Notes: a model not told the origin generated them from the letters alone. Shown: positions 11,738 through 22,343, counted from the first letter of the stretch. The stretch: 64,000 nt of DNA from Paracyclopina nana (GCA_019096065.1 JAGUCH010000004.1:7874001-7938000); one strand, 5' to 3'. Numbers and translations: made by a program.

Positions 11738-12703
11738 CACAACTAAGAAAAAAGTCCTTTAAGAGTCAATATAAACTTTTGAAGAATTGTTTAAATTCGC
11801 CTATAGAGACCTAAATCATAACAATAACATTGACATAGAGTCTTCCACGCGATCTTTATGGGCAAAATTGGTGTGCAGCCGGAAAAGAAGTAATCATTAC
11901 CAGAAAGTTCCATTCAGAACTTGTTTGTCTATGGCTTGGCTTTTTCTGTCAGAAATTGTATTTTTGCATAAGATACCAAAAAATAACACTTTCCTGAGTC
12001 AGAATGAGGTACTACTGCAAGCGGATCGTCTGGGGTACAATCTTTTTTTAATTTCGATATTTTCGCTAAATCTTTAATTTTTAGCTAGGAGTTAACATCA
12101 ATTAATATGACCATTCATACCTCTTCTTGTATTTTTTGTTAACTTTGATTTTTCTTAAGAAAAACCAGAATTATGTCTGCTTTTTTAAGGGTTGTGCACC
12201 TGAAAAAAATTGCTCCATTTTGTCAACAAAAAAGTTGTCGCATCCCTTTTCAAACCAGTATTTCCCATATTTTCACACTAGATAGCGACAAAATGTTATG
12301 ATTTGGGTCTCTATCCATCAAACTTGCTCAGTTTTTGGATTTTTTTTGTAAATATATACACTCACATTTAGTGTGCATATCTGGTAACTCTGAAGTAAAG
12401 ATACACTTATTTGTAGCGCCATCTCTTTTGATAGTGGAATTTTCTAGAACTAATATATGTGGTCCCTTTTCAGTTTTCACATGCATGACGCGGCTCGACC
12501 CTTAAAAGTCCTTGATATTCCTGTCATTTTTCCGTTTTGCATTGCAGCTGCAAAAACTTGTTTTACAGCTTCTGGAATTCCTAAGCAACTTCAAGATAAG
12601 ACATTTTATGGGAAACACCGCTTCTACTCACTGTAGCAACTGTAATTACATATACATTATAAAGAGCAAAGTTTCTCAAGGTTAAATCCCATTTGAAGCC
12701 AAA
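11738..12703. other. Intergenic, no gene recognised
   Basis: AT-rich DNA between the channel gene and the epimerase gene. It holds poly-T runs and a few short open frames on the plus strand (longest about 96 codons at 11787-12077) with no start context, splice sites or family resemblance. Likely 3' UTR followed by promoter sequence. Confidence 0.5.
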
Positions 12704-13543
12704 ATGGATGTGATGCAGAAAATCAATTTGAGGCATGGAAAACAGTCAGATTCATCAGTGACATTGGTACCTTTTGGAGCCACCATCATCAGCTGGATTG
12801 CCCAGGGGCAAGAGGCCATTTTTGTGAGCAATACTGCAGTCCTTGATGGGTCCAAACCCATCAGAGGAGGTGTACCTGTTTGCTTCCCCAATTTTGGACC
12901 TTGGACCTGTGGACCTCAGCATGGATTTGCTCGCAATTCCAAGGAATGGACTGTCAAGGCTGGACCTGTCACCGATGAAGCCACTGGAGATGTCGAAATC
13001 ATCCTGGAGCTTCAAGACTCTGCAGAGACTCGACAACTTTGGAATCACAAGTTCGCTCTTCTGTACTCGATCACCTTGAAAGCGGACAGCCTTCATTTGG
13101 GTGTTGATGTGAAAAACAATGGGGAGCATGAGTTTGACATGACCTTTTGCTTTCATACCTACTTGAGGACCTCAGATTTGGCATCGGTCAACGTGAGCAA
13201 TTTGAAAAATGTTTCTTACACTGACAAGACCCAGGACGGTCAGCCTCAAGTTGTCGAAGACCAAGAGGAGGTGTCCATCAAGGGATTCACAGATCGGGTG
13301 TATGCCAATGCCCCTGATGAGCTGTCAGTTCATTTGGGGCCTCAAATGAACCTCAAGGTTGTCAAGGCCAATATGGATGATTATGTTGTATGGAATCCTT
13401 ATGAAACAGCCTCGAAAATGGCAGACATGCATGAAAATGGATACCTTGAGTTTGTTTGCGTGGAGGCTACTCAAGCATCAAAACGCATCATTGTTCAACC
13501 TGGAAGCTCTTGGCAAGCCAGCCATTCTTTTACTAAAATGTGA
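12704..13543 (+). CDS. Glucose-6-phosphate 1-epimerase (hexose-6-phosphate mutarotase)
   Basis: One uninterrupted frame of 279 residues, the full length for the YeaD/YMR099C family of the galactose mutarotase fold. The enzyme interconverts the alpha and beta anomers of D-glucose 6-phosphate in the cytosol. Visible signatures are RGGVPVCFPNFGPW then QHGFARN (the first catalytic His region, about residues 55-75), FHTYLRTSD (second His, about 149), VVWNPYE followed by MADM, and EFVCVEATQ, which carries the catalytic Glu. There is no signal peptide and no intron. A decayed copy of its middle part lies just downstream at 13567-13690. Confidence 0.9.
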   Translation: MDVMQKINLRHGKQSDSSVTLVPFGATIISWIAQGQEAIFVSNTAVLDGSKPIRGGVPVCFPNFGPWTCGPQHGFARNSKEWTVKAGPVTDEATGDVEIILELQDSAETRQLWNHKFALLYSITLKADSLHLGVDVKNNGEHEFDMTFCFHTYLRTSDLASVNVSNLKNVSYTDKTQDGQPQVVEDQEEVSIKGFTDRVYANAPDELSVHLGPQMNLKVVKANMDDYVVWNPYETASKMADMHENGYLEFVCVEATQASKRIIVQPGSSWQASHSFTKM

Positions 13544-13566
13544 GCCTCAATAATTTGGGTTTAGTT

Positions 13567-13690
13567 GTGAAAAACAATCGAGGACATGAGTTTGATTGCA
13601 CCTTTTTGCGTTGACACCTAAATGAGGAAGTGAGATTTGCACAATTACAATACAATCAATTTGAAAAGTATTTCTTGCACTGAGAAGTTT
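13567..13690 (+). pseudogene. Decayed partial duplicate of the epimerase gene
   Basis: This stretch aligns by eye with about 13105-13230 of the intact gene. GTGAAAAACAATCGAGGACA matches GTGAAAAACAATGGGGAGCA, then come ATGAGTTTGA, CACCTAAATGAGGAAGTGAG and AATTTGAAAAGTATTTCTTG. It has a stop, indels and no flanking coding sequence, so it is a dead fragment in the 3' flank. Confidence 0.75.
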
Positions 13691-13729
13691 GTGGTATTCA
13701 GGTTGAAATACTATCATTACTGTTTATTT

Positions 13730-15214
13730 TTATGGAGAGTTGGAAATGTCCATATCTTGGGCCTCAGTGTTTTCAGTCAGAGCCTCAACCACTTTGGGGG
13801 GAGATGGAGGCTTTTCCTCAACAATTGGTTCTTTCTTGACCTCAGTAGTACTTGATTTTTTGCTGGATGATTTTCGATCCCGACTCCGGCTACGCTTCCT
13901 CTCTTTGGATCTGGATCTCTTTTTTCGATCCCTAGACCTTGATCTGCGTTTGCGATCCCTTGACCTAGATCGTCGCCTCTTTCTGTCCCTTGATTTCGAT
14001 CTGGATCTTCGTTTCTTCTTCTCCGGACTGGGAGATTTGGCCTTCTCCTCAACCTTGGTAGATTCTTCTTTGTCCTTTTTTCGGTCCCTGGACTTGGATC
14101 TGGACCTCTTTGACCGCTTGCTGCTCTCTCGATCCTTGGACCTGGATCGCCTTTTCTTGTCCTTCGACCTAGACCTTCGCCGCCGCTCGCGACTTTTAGA
14201 TCTCCTTCGACTCCTTGACCTTCTTCGATCTCTGGATTTAGACCGCCTGCTTCCATATGATGACCGCCCTCTTGATCTGGATCTTCTTCGACTCCTTGAT
14301 CGCGACCTGGACCGAGTCCTCGAGGACCTGGCTGATGCGCCACCCAGCATACCCATGAGAGGATCGCAAGCTGCTGAAACCAGACTCTGCGCCTCCTTGA
14401 CTTTCGACATGGCCTCTTCAATTTCCCTTTGGGCAGCCTCGTTGCTTTTGGCCTGAGGCTTAGCAATGGCCTCGATGGCATGGCTAACTTGAATGATCGA
14501 CTGGCCAAGCTGGCGGCCACTCATGAGAAGAGCGGGCACCACTGAAGCCTTCTCGTTGAACTCAACTAGGGCATACTTGACAGGATCATTTTCCCTGGAG
14601 CAGAACCGGAAGAACTTGACCTCTCCAGCCTCAGCAAAGAACTCCATACACTGTTGAGCCGACACGGTGGAATCCACGCCTATGGCCACCACCGTTCGCC
14701 GAATCTCGTTGACAAGGTGAACAGGAGTGTCTGGTGGCAAGGCTGGATAGGGTGGCAGTCCGGCAGCCTCCAACCTCGGATCCTGGAGCTCGCCAGCCTC
14801 GGCATTGCCGGCAGACTCGGCGGTGGCCGCACCGACAACCTCGCCAGTTTCTCCTTTGACCGCGGTCACGCCTCCCCCTCCGGATTGCTGCTGTTGATGC
14901 TGAACTCTTTGAGACAGCATGAGTCCGACGGCCTCGTCGGGGATGACATTGTCCGTCACCGGAGTGACAATGATGGCCCGATCGATGAAGACGGTGTTGT
15001 TCAAGTGCTGCGTGATCGAGACGCAGGCGGGGTCGACAAATCGGATGAAACAGCATCTGGAGTCGACGCTCACGCTCGCGTCCCTCACGGCCGGGTACAA
15101 CTTGAGCTCCTCGACGCGGCCGACAAAGCTGAACAGTGTGCTCATCTGGTCGCGCGTCGCTTGCGGAGCGATATTGGTCACCAATATCAAATTGGTGTTG
15201 GCTAATTCACCCAT
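13730..15214 (-). CDS. SREK1: SREK1, splicing regulatory SR-related protein
   Basis: A single-exon gene of 494 residues, starting at 15214 (MGELANTNLILVTNIA). SREK1 (SRrp86/SFRS12) modulates splice-site choice by binding SR proteins in the nucleus. The N-terminal RRM (residues 8-90) has the family's ILVTNIAPQATRDQ and the VIPDEA tail. A spacer rich in Gly, Gln and Ala follows. The second RRM (about 165-250) contains NEIRRTVVAIGV and AEAGEVKFFRFC. The C-terminal 200 residues are an RS domain with dozens of RSRSRD/KSRDRK repeats. The combination of this RRM pair with the EEAMSKVKEAQSL linker is diagnostic for SREK1. It follows SF3B2 on the same strand 367 bp away, so two splicing genes are neighbours. 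Confidence 0.93.
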   Translation of the reverse strand: MGELANTNLILVTNIAPQATRDQMSTLFSFVGRVEELKLYPAVRDASVSVDSRCCFIRFVDPACVSITQHLNNTVFIDRAIIVTPVTDNVIPDEAVGLMLSQRVQHQQQQSGGGGVTAVKGETGEVVGAATAESAGNAEAGELQDPRLEAAGLPPYPALPPDTPVHLVNEIRRTVVAIGVDSTVSAQQCMEFFAEAGEVKFFRFCSRENDPVKYALVEFNEKASVVPALLMSGRQLGQSIIQVSHAIEAIAKPQAKSNEAAQREIEEAMSKVKEAQSLVSAACDPLMGMLGGASARSSRTRSRSRSRSRRRSRSRGRSSYGSRRSKSRDRRRSRSRRRSKSRERRRRSRSKDKKRRSRSKDRESSKRSKRSRSKSRDRKKDKEESTKVEEKAKSPSPEKKKRRSRSKSRDRKRRRSRSRDRKRRSRSRDRKKRSRSKERKRSRSRDRKSSSKKSSTTEVKKEPIVEEKPPSPPKVVEALTENTEAQDMDISNSP

Positions 15215-15581
15215 TATTCCCTCATTGATCTCTTTGCATTTGCCGAAGCCGATCAAACGTTTTCTGTTGTTGTTTACACTAATTTGCTGGGCGGGCGTCG
15301 CGCGTTGACGCAAAAACGAAATACTTTTCTCAACTAATCTTTTTTGGGGTAGCGCGCGTTTGTGGTTTTTGTCGATTCGCGAGAAAAAAAATTGTGCCGC
15401 GCAACCTTCCAAGGAAAAATACAGTATCAACAAAGGGATGTCAAATTGCTAAGCTAGTTTTAGCTTTTCACTATGAATCCATTGAAGTATTCATGAAATT
15501 AGTGATATTGATGCAGATTGAGTTGTGGCGGATATTTTATTATCCTGGAGGCGCAAATTAACAGAAAAGAGAGTTATTCTT

Positions 15582-18500
15582 CTAGAACTTGAATTCCTTG
15601 TACTTTTTGCTCCCCTTGGTCTCCTCCTTGCCAGCTTGTCGCTTTCGCTTGCTACTCTGCTTGGCCGCATGCTCAGCAACCATGTCAGACAAGTCCTCTT
15701 TGGCCAACGAGGCCTGCTTTTCCCTTAGGGCAGCTTCAGCCTTGGCCTGCATGGCATCAGTGTCCATGAGGTCAACCTCGTCCGGATTCAATGCCATTTC
15801 GACAGCCCCTGTGTCAATGCGGCGAGGGTTGGTGGCATTGGGAGGCAGCTCATAGGTGTGTGTGGATCCCATCATGCTGGCACCAAGCTTGTCAGCCTTT
15901 CTCTCTGGCAAAATTGTGTAAAGGTTGGGCGTTTCGCCGCCCTCCATGTCAGCCTCGATCCGCCTCTTTCGCAGTTCGATCAACTCGGGTGTCTCTTGGC
16001 CAGGAGCGCCTCCAACAGAGGACATGCCTGAGGGTGTGGCCAGGCCTACAGCATCCACTATGGGTGTCTGCATGCCCGAAGGGTCCATGGCCTCCTCGGC
16101 TTCCTCGTTGTCCTCTTCCTCCTCCTCCTCTTCGGACTCTTCCTCCTCTGACTCGCTTTCCATCTCGCCCCAAAGCGTTTGGTCCACCTCTTCCACAGGC
16201 ATTTGTTGACTGTAGCCACTGTCAGAGGTGCCAAAGACATCTCCATAGAGAGGCTTGCCCGTCTCATCGACAGGCGGTTTGCCCCAACCGCCTGCATGGT
16301 ACCCGAACGAACACCCATCCGGAATGGGAGCGTTCAAGCCAGGGATTTTCAGGTTGGGATAGGAGGGAGGTGGGCCATACCTTTGCATGGAAATCAGCCA
16401 TGGGGGTGGCACCTTGTATGCATTGGGACCGACTGGCATTCCCAAAGCGGTCCTCAGGTCGTCCGAAAGGTCCCCGGGTTTCTTCTCCTTCAGCCTGATC
16501 TCAAACTCTTTGCCCTCATAGTACAAGTCTCCATGCTGAGTCATCCTTGGCTTGGTCTGCCACTTGAAGAAGGCGTCATGCAGCTTCTGGTAATCGATGT
16601 CGATCTTGCCCAACTTCGGCCTCACTTTCTCCCTCATTTTGCTCTTCATGTTCTTGGCCTCCTCCTTCTCCTGGAGGGCTGCCCTCATCTCCATAATACC
16701 TGTTTTCTTGATGAACTCGGGCAAGTCGAAAGGGGGCTTTTCAATACCACGCTTGCCTGCAAGTCAACAATGATTTTTAATATATCATGTACTTAATTAG
16801 GAAAAGCTTTCATGTTACCTTGTAGGTACTTCCGCTTGAAGCACCAATGTCGTGGCACCGGCACAGTGTTTCGTATGGACTTCAAGTGGACTAACAGGCC
16901 CGGATCCTTGGCAGTGACATCGTGCATCTCAACCACATCCGGCCGAGTGACCAGTTGCTTCAATTCAGCCACTGACAACCGGTTGAGCTTCTTGAGCTTT
17001 CTTTTGCTCAACTTTTGCTTGTCCTCATCCTCCTCATCCTTCTCCTCAATCATGTCATCAGCCTCGAGCATTTTAGGCACCTTCTTCAGCTCCTCATTGT
17101 GCACGCCAAAGTCGGGTTTCTTCGAGTCTCGTTCGTTCTTGTCATCCTCACCATCCATGATTTTAAAGGCTTCAAAGATGCGAGAGAATTGCCGATACAC
17201 TGGGTTGGTCAGGTCCAGCTCTAGCTTCTCCTGGATGTACTCCACCTCGACATCGGTGGGTTCATTTTTGGCAGCCTCTTCGGCTTCTTGCCTTCGCTTT
17301 TCAGCCTCGACCGCCTCCTTGGCCCATAACTCTGGCCGATTCTTCTTCTTTTTCTTCTTCTTGTTCTTCTTCTTGCCCTTGCCCTTGTCATCGTCATCCA
17401 TAGGCTCCACAAGCTGAACATGCTTGTTTGACGGCTGCTTCTTCACTTCCACCATGGGTTGCGCATCATTTTGAGCGCCTTGAGGAACTCCTTCGCGTTC
17501 CACCCGAGCAATGTCTCCGGGACTGACACCCACGTGACTGGCCCACTCAGACTTGAAGGCTAGGGCTTCCTCAAGAGCTTTGGGAAGCCTCAGGTCCTGC
17601 ATGGGCTTGTTGTCCTCTGATGATCCGGAAGCAGGGGGATCCACATTGATCGACATCAGAGGGATTGGCCCCTTCTTCGGAGATGCCTCTAGGTCATCAT
17701 CTGCAGTGGGAGGAGGTCCAGCAAGGTTGGCTGGCTTTGGCGCAATTTGAGCCTTGAACAAGGATTTCTTTTGGCCAGCATCATCTTTAGGTGTGTCAAC
17801 CTCCATGGCAATGTCTTCAACCTGCTCGCTTTGCTCTTTGGCTTCCTTTTGCCTTTCCAATTCTTCATTTTGCTTTTTAGCCTCTTCAATTTGCCTTTGC
17901 TTTTCAGCTTCTTCATTTTCAGCTTCAATTTCTTTTTGTCTTTCGGCTTCCGCGATTTGAATTTGCCTTAGTCTCTCAGCCTCTTCAAGTTGCTTTTGCT
18001 TTTCAGCTTCTTCGATTTCCTTTTGCTTTGCAGCAGCCTCTTCAATTTTCCTTAGTTTTTCAGCTTCTTCGATTTCCTTTTGCTTTGCAGCAGCCTCTTC
18101 AATTTTCCTTTGTTTTTCAGCTTCTTCAACCTCCTTTTGCTTTTGAGCTTCTTGAATCATCCTTAGATTCTCAGCTTCTTCCATTTCCCTTTGTTTTGCA
18201 GCCTCTTCAATTAGCCTTTGTTTTTCAGCTTCCTCAATTTGCTTTTGCTTTGCAGCTTCCTCAATTTGCTTTTCTGCTTCTTCAGTCAACCTTTGATTCT
18301 CAGCTTCCTGAATTTGGCTTTGATCTTCGGCCTGCTCTTGAGCTTGATCCCCTTCAGGTTGATCACCTGCTTCCAGGCTCTCTTCATCACCCATGCCTTC
18401 GTTTACCCGCTGCTGATCTTCAAGCTGCTGGTAGTAGCTGTCGAGCCTGGCAATCAGATCGTCTTTCTTTCCTGGAAAAATGGCAGAGAGCAGTTTTAAA

Positions 18501-18701
18501 CAATGCAGCAGAAAAGCATGTTGGCATTTCCTATTTCAGCAGCTTGAAAAAGCAGCTTGACAAGAGGACAGCTTTAAAGCTGACATTTGTGTCATCAGTG
18601 TTCTCACCTGATTGTGGCATTCCGAGTGCGGACAGTTTTTGCCTCAAGTCCACCACCCGCAAACTCCGCAAGGCTTCAATCGTTGGCCTTTCCTCGTCCA
18701 T
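15582..18701 (-). CDS. SF3B2: SF3B2 (SF3b145/SAP145), U2 snRNP splicing factor
   Basis: Three exons, 18701-18608, 18471-16819 and 16756-15582, all phase 1 junctions, give 973 residues against about 895 in human. The protein is part of the SF3b complex that holds U2 snRNP on the branch site. In order: an N-terminal SAP domain (RVVDLRQKLSALGMPQSGKK, across the first intron), a long charged coiled region with tandem EEAEKQRxIEEA motifs (about residues 75-220), an acidic/Lys-rich middle, the conserved DUF382 (PDVVEMHDVTAKDPGLL, VPRHWCFKRKYLQGKRG) and the PSP domain (GDLSDDLRTALGMP, then PPPWLISMQRYGPPPSYP), and an acidic Glu stretch before the tail. The expanded Glu/Lys/Gln repeat explains the extra length. 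Confidence 0.95.
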
Positions 18702-19249
18702 TTTCACAGCAAGTCGGACTCTGGTTTTACATAGAAACACTCAACAAAGCATCGGTCGGAATTTCAATTTCCGTCAAAAAAAACTTCGAGTGCCGACTAC
18801 CGAAACGTTGTTGTTTTCATTCGGTTTGTTTACTTTCATCGCCCGATGCGGCGCTTCCACAGATGTCTAACTGGCTAGTTTTATTGAGACCTGTGGTTGA
18901 GCTCCGAGGTCGCGCCCCATGAAAACCAAATAAAAAATATAAAAGGTACAAGAAAACAATATGTACACAAGTGGTTGGGTGTTTCTTTGTAGTAGCATTA
19001 CTTTTTATCTTCCTTAGCAGAAATCTGCTTGCAAAATTAAGTCCTTAAAAATTGGGTTGCTGACCTTTATAATTAATTCGCATGGAATGAAGAAAATGCA
19101 ACAGGAGTGAAACACTGATTTTACATTTTAGAAGTTGCTCATATTCTCTTTTCGGTGATGCAATGAAATCAACTATTCTTTGATGTGCTACAACCTTACT
19201 GCGATATTATTTTCTGAATGAATAAGTTACACTAGCTGCTACTACAACA
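18702..19249. other. Intergenic between SF3B2 and UQCC6
   Basis: 550 bp with the SF3B2 promoter and 5' UTR at the low-coordinate end and the 3' UTR of the UQCC5/UQCC6 transcript at the other. Poly-T and AATAAA-like words occur; no further gene seen. Confidence 0.5.
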
Positions 19250-19444
19250 TTAAGCCTTGTCCTTTTTCTCCCCATCAGCCTCGAGTTGGCTTGCCATTTT
19301 TTCAGCCCTCAGCTTGGCCACGTAGTCGGGTAAGTCGTCCAAAGGGCGAAATATGGCATACACCGTTTGGGAGCCCAAAAACATTGACACCATGGCCAAG
19401 GCAGAGAAAGTCAAATATTTCGACCACGAGAGTCCTGCAGGCAT
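19250..19444 (-). CDS. UQCC6: UQCC6 (BRAWNIN, Drosophila Sloth2) complex III assembly peptide
   Basis: A 64-residue microprotein of the mitochondrial inner membrane needed for complex III assembly. It begins MPAGLSWSKYLTF, matching the MPAGVPWSTYLKMF start of human C12orf73, followed by one hydrophobic span (residues 10-30) and a YAIFRPLDDLPDY segment equivalent to HRYYRPDLTIPE. The C terminus is charged. The ATG at 19444 is only 12 nt after the stop of UQCC5 on the same strand, with no splice acceptor between, so it must be read from the same mRNA. Translation could occur by reinitiation or leaky scanning. Confidence 0.9.
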   Translation of the reverse strand: MPAGLSWSKYLTFSALAMVSMFLGSQTVYAIFRPLDDLPDYVAKLRAEKMASQLEADGEKKDKA

Positions 19445-19456
19445 TTTTTGTATTAT

Positions 19457-19744
19457 TTAAGCTTTGGCCACTTCAGCGTCGATGATCTCTTGAGCCCTCC
19501 TCTTCTTGTAAGTGCGGTCTGTAATAAGATACATATTTTAGTCACATGTTACACTTTAAAATGGAACTCAGCACTGACAAAAATTCGTTTCTCCCACTGT
19601 CCAATGGATCATAGTAAATTCCAAGCCAGCCCCAACGAAGAAAAACAAGGGCAGAAATCGGTAAATTCCAAGAACGCTCCTGCCTGGGATTTTGTCTAAT
19701 GCTCTTCGAAGCAAAGAATTTCGCAGGTTTCTGCGGACAGCCAT
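19457..19744 (-). CDS. UQCC5: UQCC5 (SMIM4, Drosophila Sloth1) complex III assembly peptide
   Basis: Two exons, 19744-19579 and 19518-19457, give 75 residues. SMIM4 is an inner-membrane assembly factor for complex III. The core LDKIPGRSVLGIYRFLPLFF and the GETNFY/RTYKKRR tail correspond to the human protein's VPGKQRFGIYRFLPFFF and GQETFYDVYRRK. The intron donor is GTCAGT and the split Tyr codon is rebuilt in phase. The start chosen (MAVRRNLRNSLLRRA) fits the human length; an in-frame Met at 19807 would add 21 residues. It is the upstream cistron of the pair with UQCC6, the arrangement reported for sloth1/sloth2. Confidence 0.9.
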
Positions 19745-19807
19745 CAAAATTGCTGCGAACTTATGCCATTCATGCGACACAACTCGCTTACATAACCAGG
19801 TAGACAC

Positions 19808-20623
19808 TTTTAAAGAGCTACTTTACTGAGTTTACTCAGTTTAGCTGTGTCTCTTCAATGTTTATAAATAGAAAACCGAGCTGATAATTTTAAGGTCTCA
19901 ATTTTTTCTAAGCATTCAATGGTAGTCATTTTATGACTTTTATTAAAACATTCGCAGTCACCTAATGAAATTTAAAATATTATTGTCCTCATACCAATTC
20001 AATTCAATAATGTTTCAAACAAGTTTACATTTTAATTTTGTGGAACCTAGTCAGCTCGGAACATTTCGATCCGCTTTAGAATCCTGAATTAGATCATTTT
20101 GATGACACTTCTTGCATTGCTTGGTCACCTCGGTACTTACTTTTTTTCAAAGGAATTCGATGAAAGTTCCCATTAAATAGTTACTTTTCAGCCTTACATG
20201 GTTGCGTTGCTCAGTTACAGTAAGTCAGTTACTTACTTACAGTTCCGTATTACACAGATGTCTACGTTTTAAAAAACAGTCTCAGTAGAGACCTGTGGAT
20301 GGCTTCTGCGGGTGCACTGTACGAAATAACTTGATTTTGATTTCCCCCATCATTTGTTCGTCAAATGTCACCACTCGAATCATATAATGTAAACAAACGG
20401 TAAAATATGAAATTTTTCGCCAATGTTAAGCGTAATGAGGCGAATTTCGCCAGAAGAAAGAAAAAGTGCGGCAAAAATTTAGTTGTGCGCGACCCTGTTG
20501 TTGTTTTGACAGAACTCGGCGCGCGGCGGGAAAACTCAGCTTGTTGTCATTAAATCCCGCCCGACCATTGTTGATGCAGCAAGCGACGCTAAAGTTTCAA
20601 GTGAAGCTTTAAAGAGTTTTAAA
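19808..20623. other. Divergent promoter region between UQCC5 and CDC6
   Basis: 816 bp without a gene. The half near CDC6 is rich in GC and CGCC/GGCG words; the half near UQCC5 is AT-rich with CTGAGTTTACTCAG palindromes near 19828. Both flanking genes read outward. Confidence 0.6.
20525..20561 (+). promoter_or_regulatory. Putative E2F sites of CDC6
   Basis: GGCGGGAAAA at 20525-20534 and ATCCCGCCC at 20554-20562 match the E2F core (TTTCCCGC/GCGGGAAA) on opposite strands, 65-100 bp before the CDC6 start codon. CDC6 is a standard E2F target at the G1/S transition in animals, so the location is meaningful; occupancy is inferred. Confidence 0.55.
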
Positions 20624-22234
20624 ATGGCTCCAACCCTGATCGAAGCCTTTCCTCAGCGGAGGCTGCGGTCGTCCTCGTTGGCCACGCCCAAGAAGAACTA
20701 CGCCGAAAACGAGGAGAACGACGCGCCCTCCACCGAGGTGAAAAAGAAGCGACCCGGTCGGCCTTCCAAGAAGGCTGCGGCCATCAAGGACGACTCCTTG
20801 AGGAAAGTCAGTTCGCCCGTCAAGAAGCGAACCTCGAGCTTAGCCCAATCCCCGTTGAAATCCATCCAGTTGAACAGTTCTTCGTCGTCCATCATCAAGG
20901 CGCAAAAAGTGAGAGCAGCTTTGTTCGAGGAAGAGCCGAAAAAGGAGAAGAAATCGCTCTTCAGGGCCGACTTGACCCGGTTGTCCGAGGCCAGAGCAGC
21001 CTTGGCCTCCTCTCTCCCGGACGAAGTGATTGGCCGCGAGAAGCAGTTCAAAGCCATGCGTGAATTCTTGGAGTCCAACCTGGGCAGCGGCCACAAGTCG
21101 AGCAAGAAGGCCGCCAAGAAAAGCATCTACGTGAGCGGCCCTCCCGGCACCGGCAAAACCACGTGTCTCAAAAAGATCCTGGAGGAGATGCGAGCGAGTC
21201 ATGGCAGCAGCATGAAGGTCAAAACTGTGTTTGTCAACTGCATGAGCCTTGGCAAGTCGGGCAGCATCTTTGGCAAGGTTGTCGACAGCCTTTGCCCGCT
21301 GAAGACCTACAGCAACAATGCTGAGGCTCAGCGCATACTCGAAGAGGAGGCTGTCAAATCCAGGATCCTCCTCATCCTCGACGAGGTCGACCAACTGGAC
21401 TCGAAGAGCCAGGAAGTGCTCTATGCTCTGTTCGAGTTGCCCTACTTGAACAAGTCCAAACTTGTCCTGGTGGGCATTGCCAACGCTCTGGATCTGACGG
21501 ACAGAATCCTGCCTCGGTTGAGGCTGCGCGAGGCTTTTTGCCCGAAGGAGCTCACATTTCCGGCCTACTCCAAGGCTGAAATCGTTGCCATTCTCAAGGG
21601 CCGGCTGGCGCCATTCATCCAGGATGACAATGACAAGCTGTTCCAGCCCAGATCTCTGGAGTTTCTCGCCGGCAAGATCTCCGCTTTGTCCGGTGACATC
21701 CGCAAAGCCCTCGACGTCTGTCGGCGTGCTCTGGAACTGGCCGAAATCCAGGCGAGGAAGCAGACGATTTTGAAGCCTCTGGAGCCAGGACAAGTACCTG
21801 CCAATGTCCTCCGACCCATCGACGTGCCGCAAATTGTCAAGATTGTCAACGAGATCTACTGCTCATCCATCACAGCGGCCTTGCGAACCAAAAATGACGA
21901 CTTGCCGATGCAGCAAAAAATGCTCATTGCCACCATGATGCTCATGGGCAGGAACCGGAAAGGCGAAATCACGCTGGGCAAGCTCCACGAGACGTACGCG
22001 AAAGTGTGCAAAAAGCGTGGCATGACTTGCGTCGACCTCTCCGAGGCGGGATCCATGTGCGGCCTTCTGGAATCCAGGGGAATCCTGGCCATCCGACACG
22101 GCGGCCCGTGGGCGTCGGCTGCCAAAGACAAGAAACTCACTCTTAGAATCGACGAAGGCGAAGTTGAGGCCGCGCTCAAGGACAAAACTCTCCTGAGTGG
22201 CATTCTCAACGACGTCGAATGTATCGCCAAATAG
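20624..22234 (+). CDS. CDC6: CDC6, replication licensing AAA+ ATPase
   Basis: One exon, 536 residues. CDC6 joins ORC at replication origins and loads MCM helicase with CDT1. The N-terminal 120 residues are basic and disordered, with an AT-hook-like RPGRPSKK (residues 43-50) and SP/TP sites typical of CDK control. The AAA+ core follows: Walker A GPPGTGKT (172-179), Walker B ILDEVD (251-256), sensor 1 VGIANALDLTDR (283-294) and sensor 2 SGDIRKALD (356-364). The last 110 residues form the winged helix. ORC1 was excluded because there is no BAH domain and the length fits CDC6. It is GC-richer than its surroundings and intronless. A small membrane-protein gene begins 109 bp after the stop. Confidence 0.93.
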   Translation: MAPTLIEAFPQRRLRSSSLATPKKNYAENEENDAPSTEVKKKRPGRPSKKAAAIKDDSLRKVSSPVKKRTSSLAQSPLKSIQLNSSSSSIIKAQKVRAALFEEEPKKEKKSLFRADLTRLSEARAALASSLPDEVIGREKQFKAMREFLESNLGSGHKSSKKAAKKSIYVSGPPGTGKTTCLKKILEEMRASHGSSMKVKTVFVNCMSLGKSGSIFGKVVDSLCPLKTYSNNAEAQRILEEEAVKSRILLILDEVDQLDSKSQEVLYALFELPYLNKSKLVLVGIANALDLTDRILPRLRLREAFCPKELTFPAYSKAEIVAILKGRLAPFIQDDNDKLFQPRSLEFLAGKISALSGDIRKALDVCRRALELAEIQARKQTILKPLEPGQVPANVLRPIDVPQIVKIVNEIYCSSITAALRTKNDDLPMQQKMLIATMMLMGRNRKGEITLGKLHETYAKVCKKRGMTCVDLSEAGSMCGLLESRGILAIRHGGPWASAAKDKKLTLRIDEGEVEAALKDKTLLSGILNDVECIAK

Positions 22235-22343
22235 TAGATATTGTAGCTTACAATTACCCTGTTTTTTTTAGGACCAATAAATATCTCGTTAAATGACAAC
22301 ACGTCGAATTGAAAAAAGCCGTTAAAATTAATTTTAGAGAAAA

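Noticed and set aside
11787..12077. 96-codon frame after the DEG/ENaC gene
   Set aside because: No splice sites, signal or family resemblance; AT-rich composition unlike the neighbouring exons.
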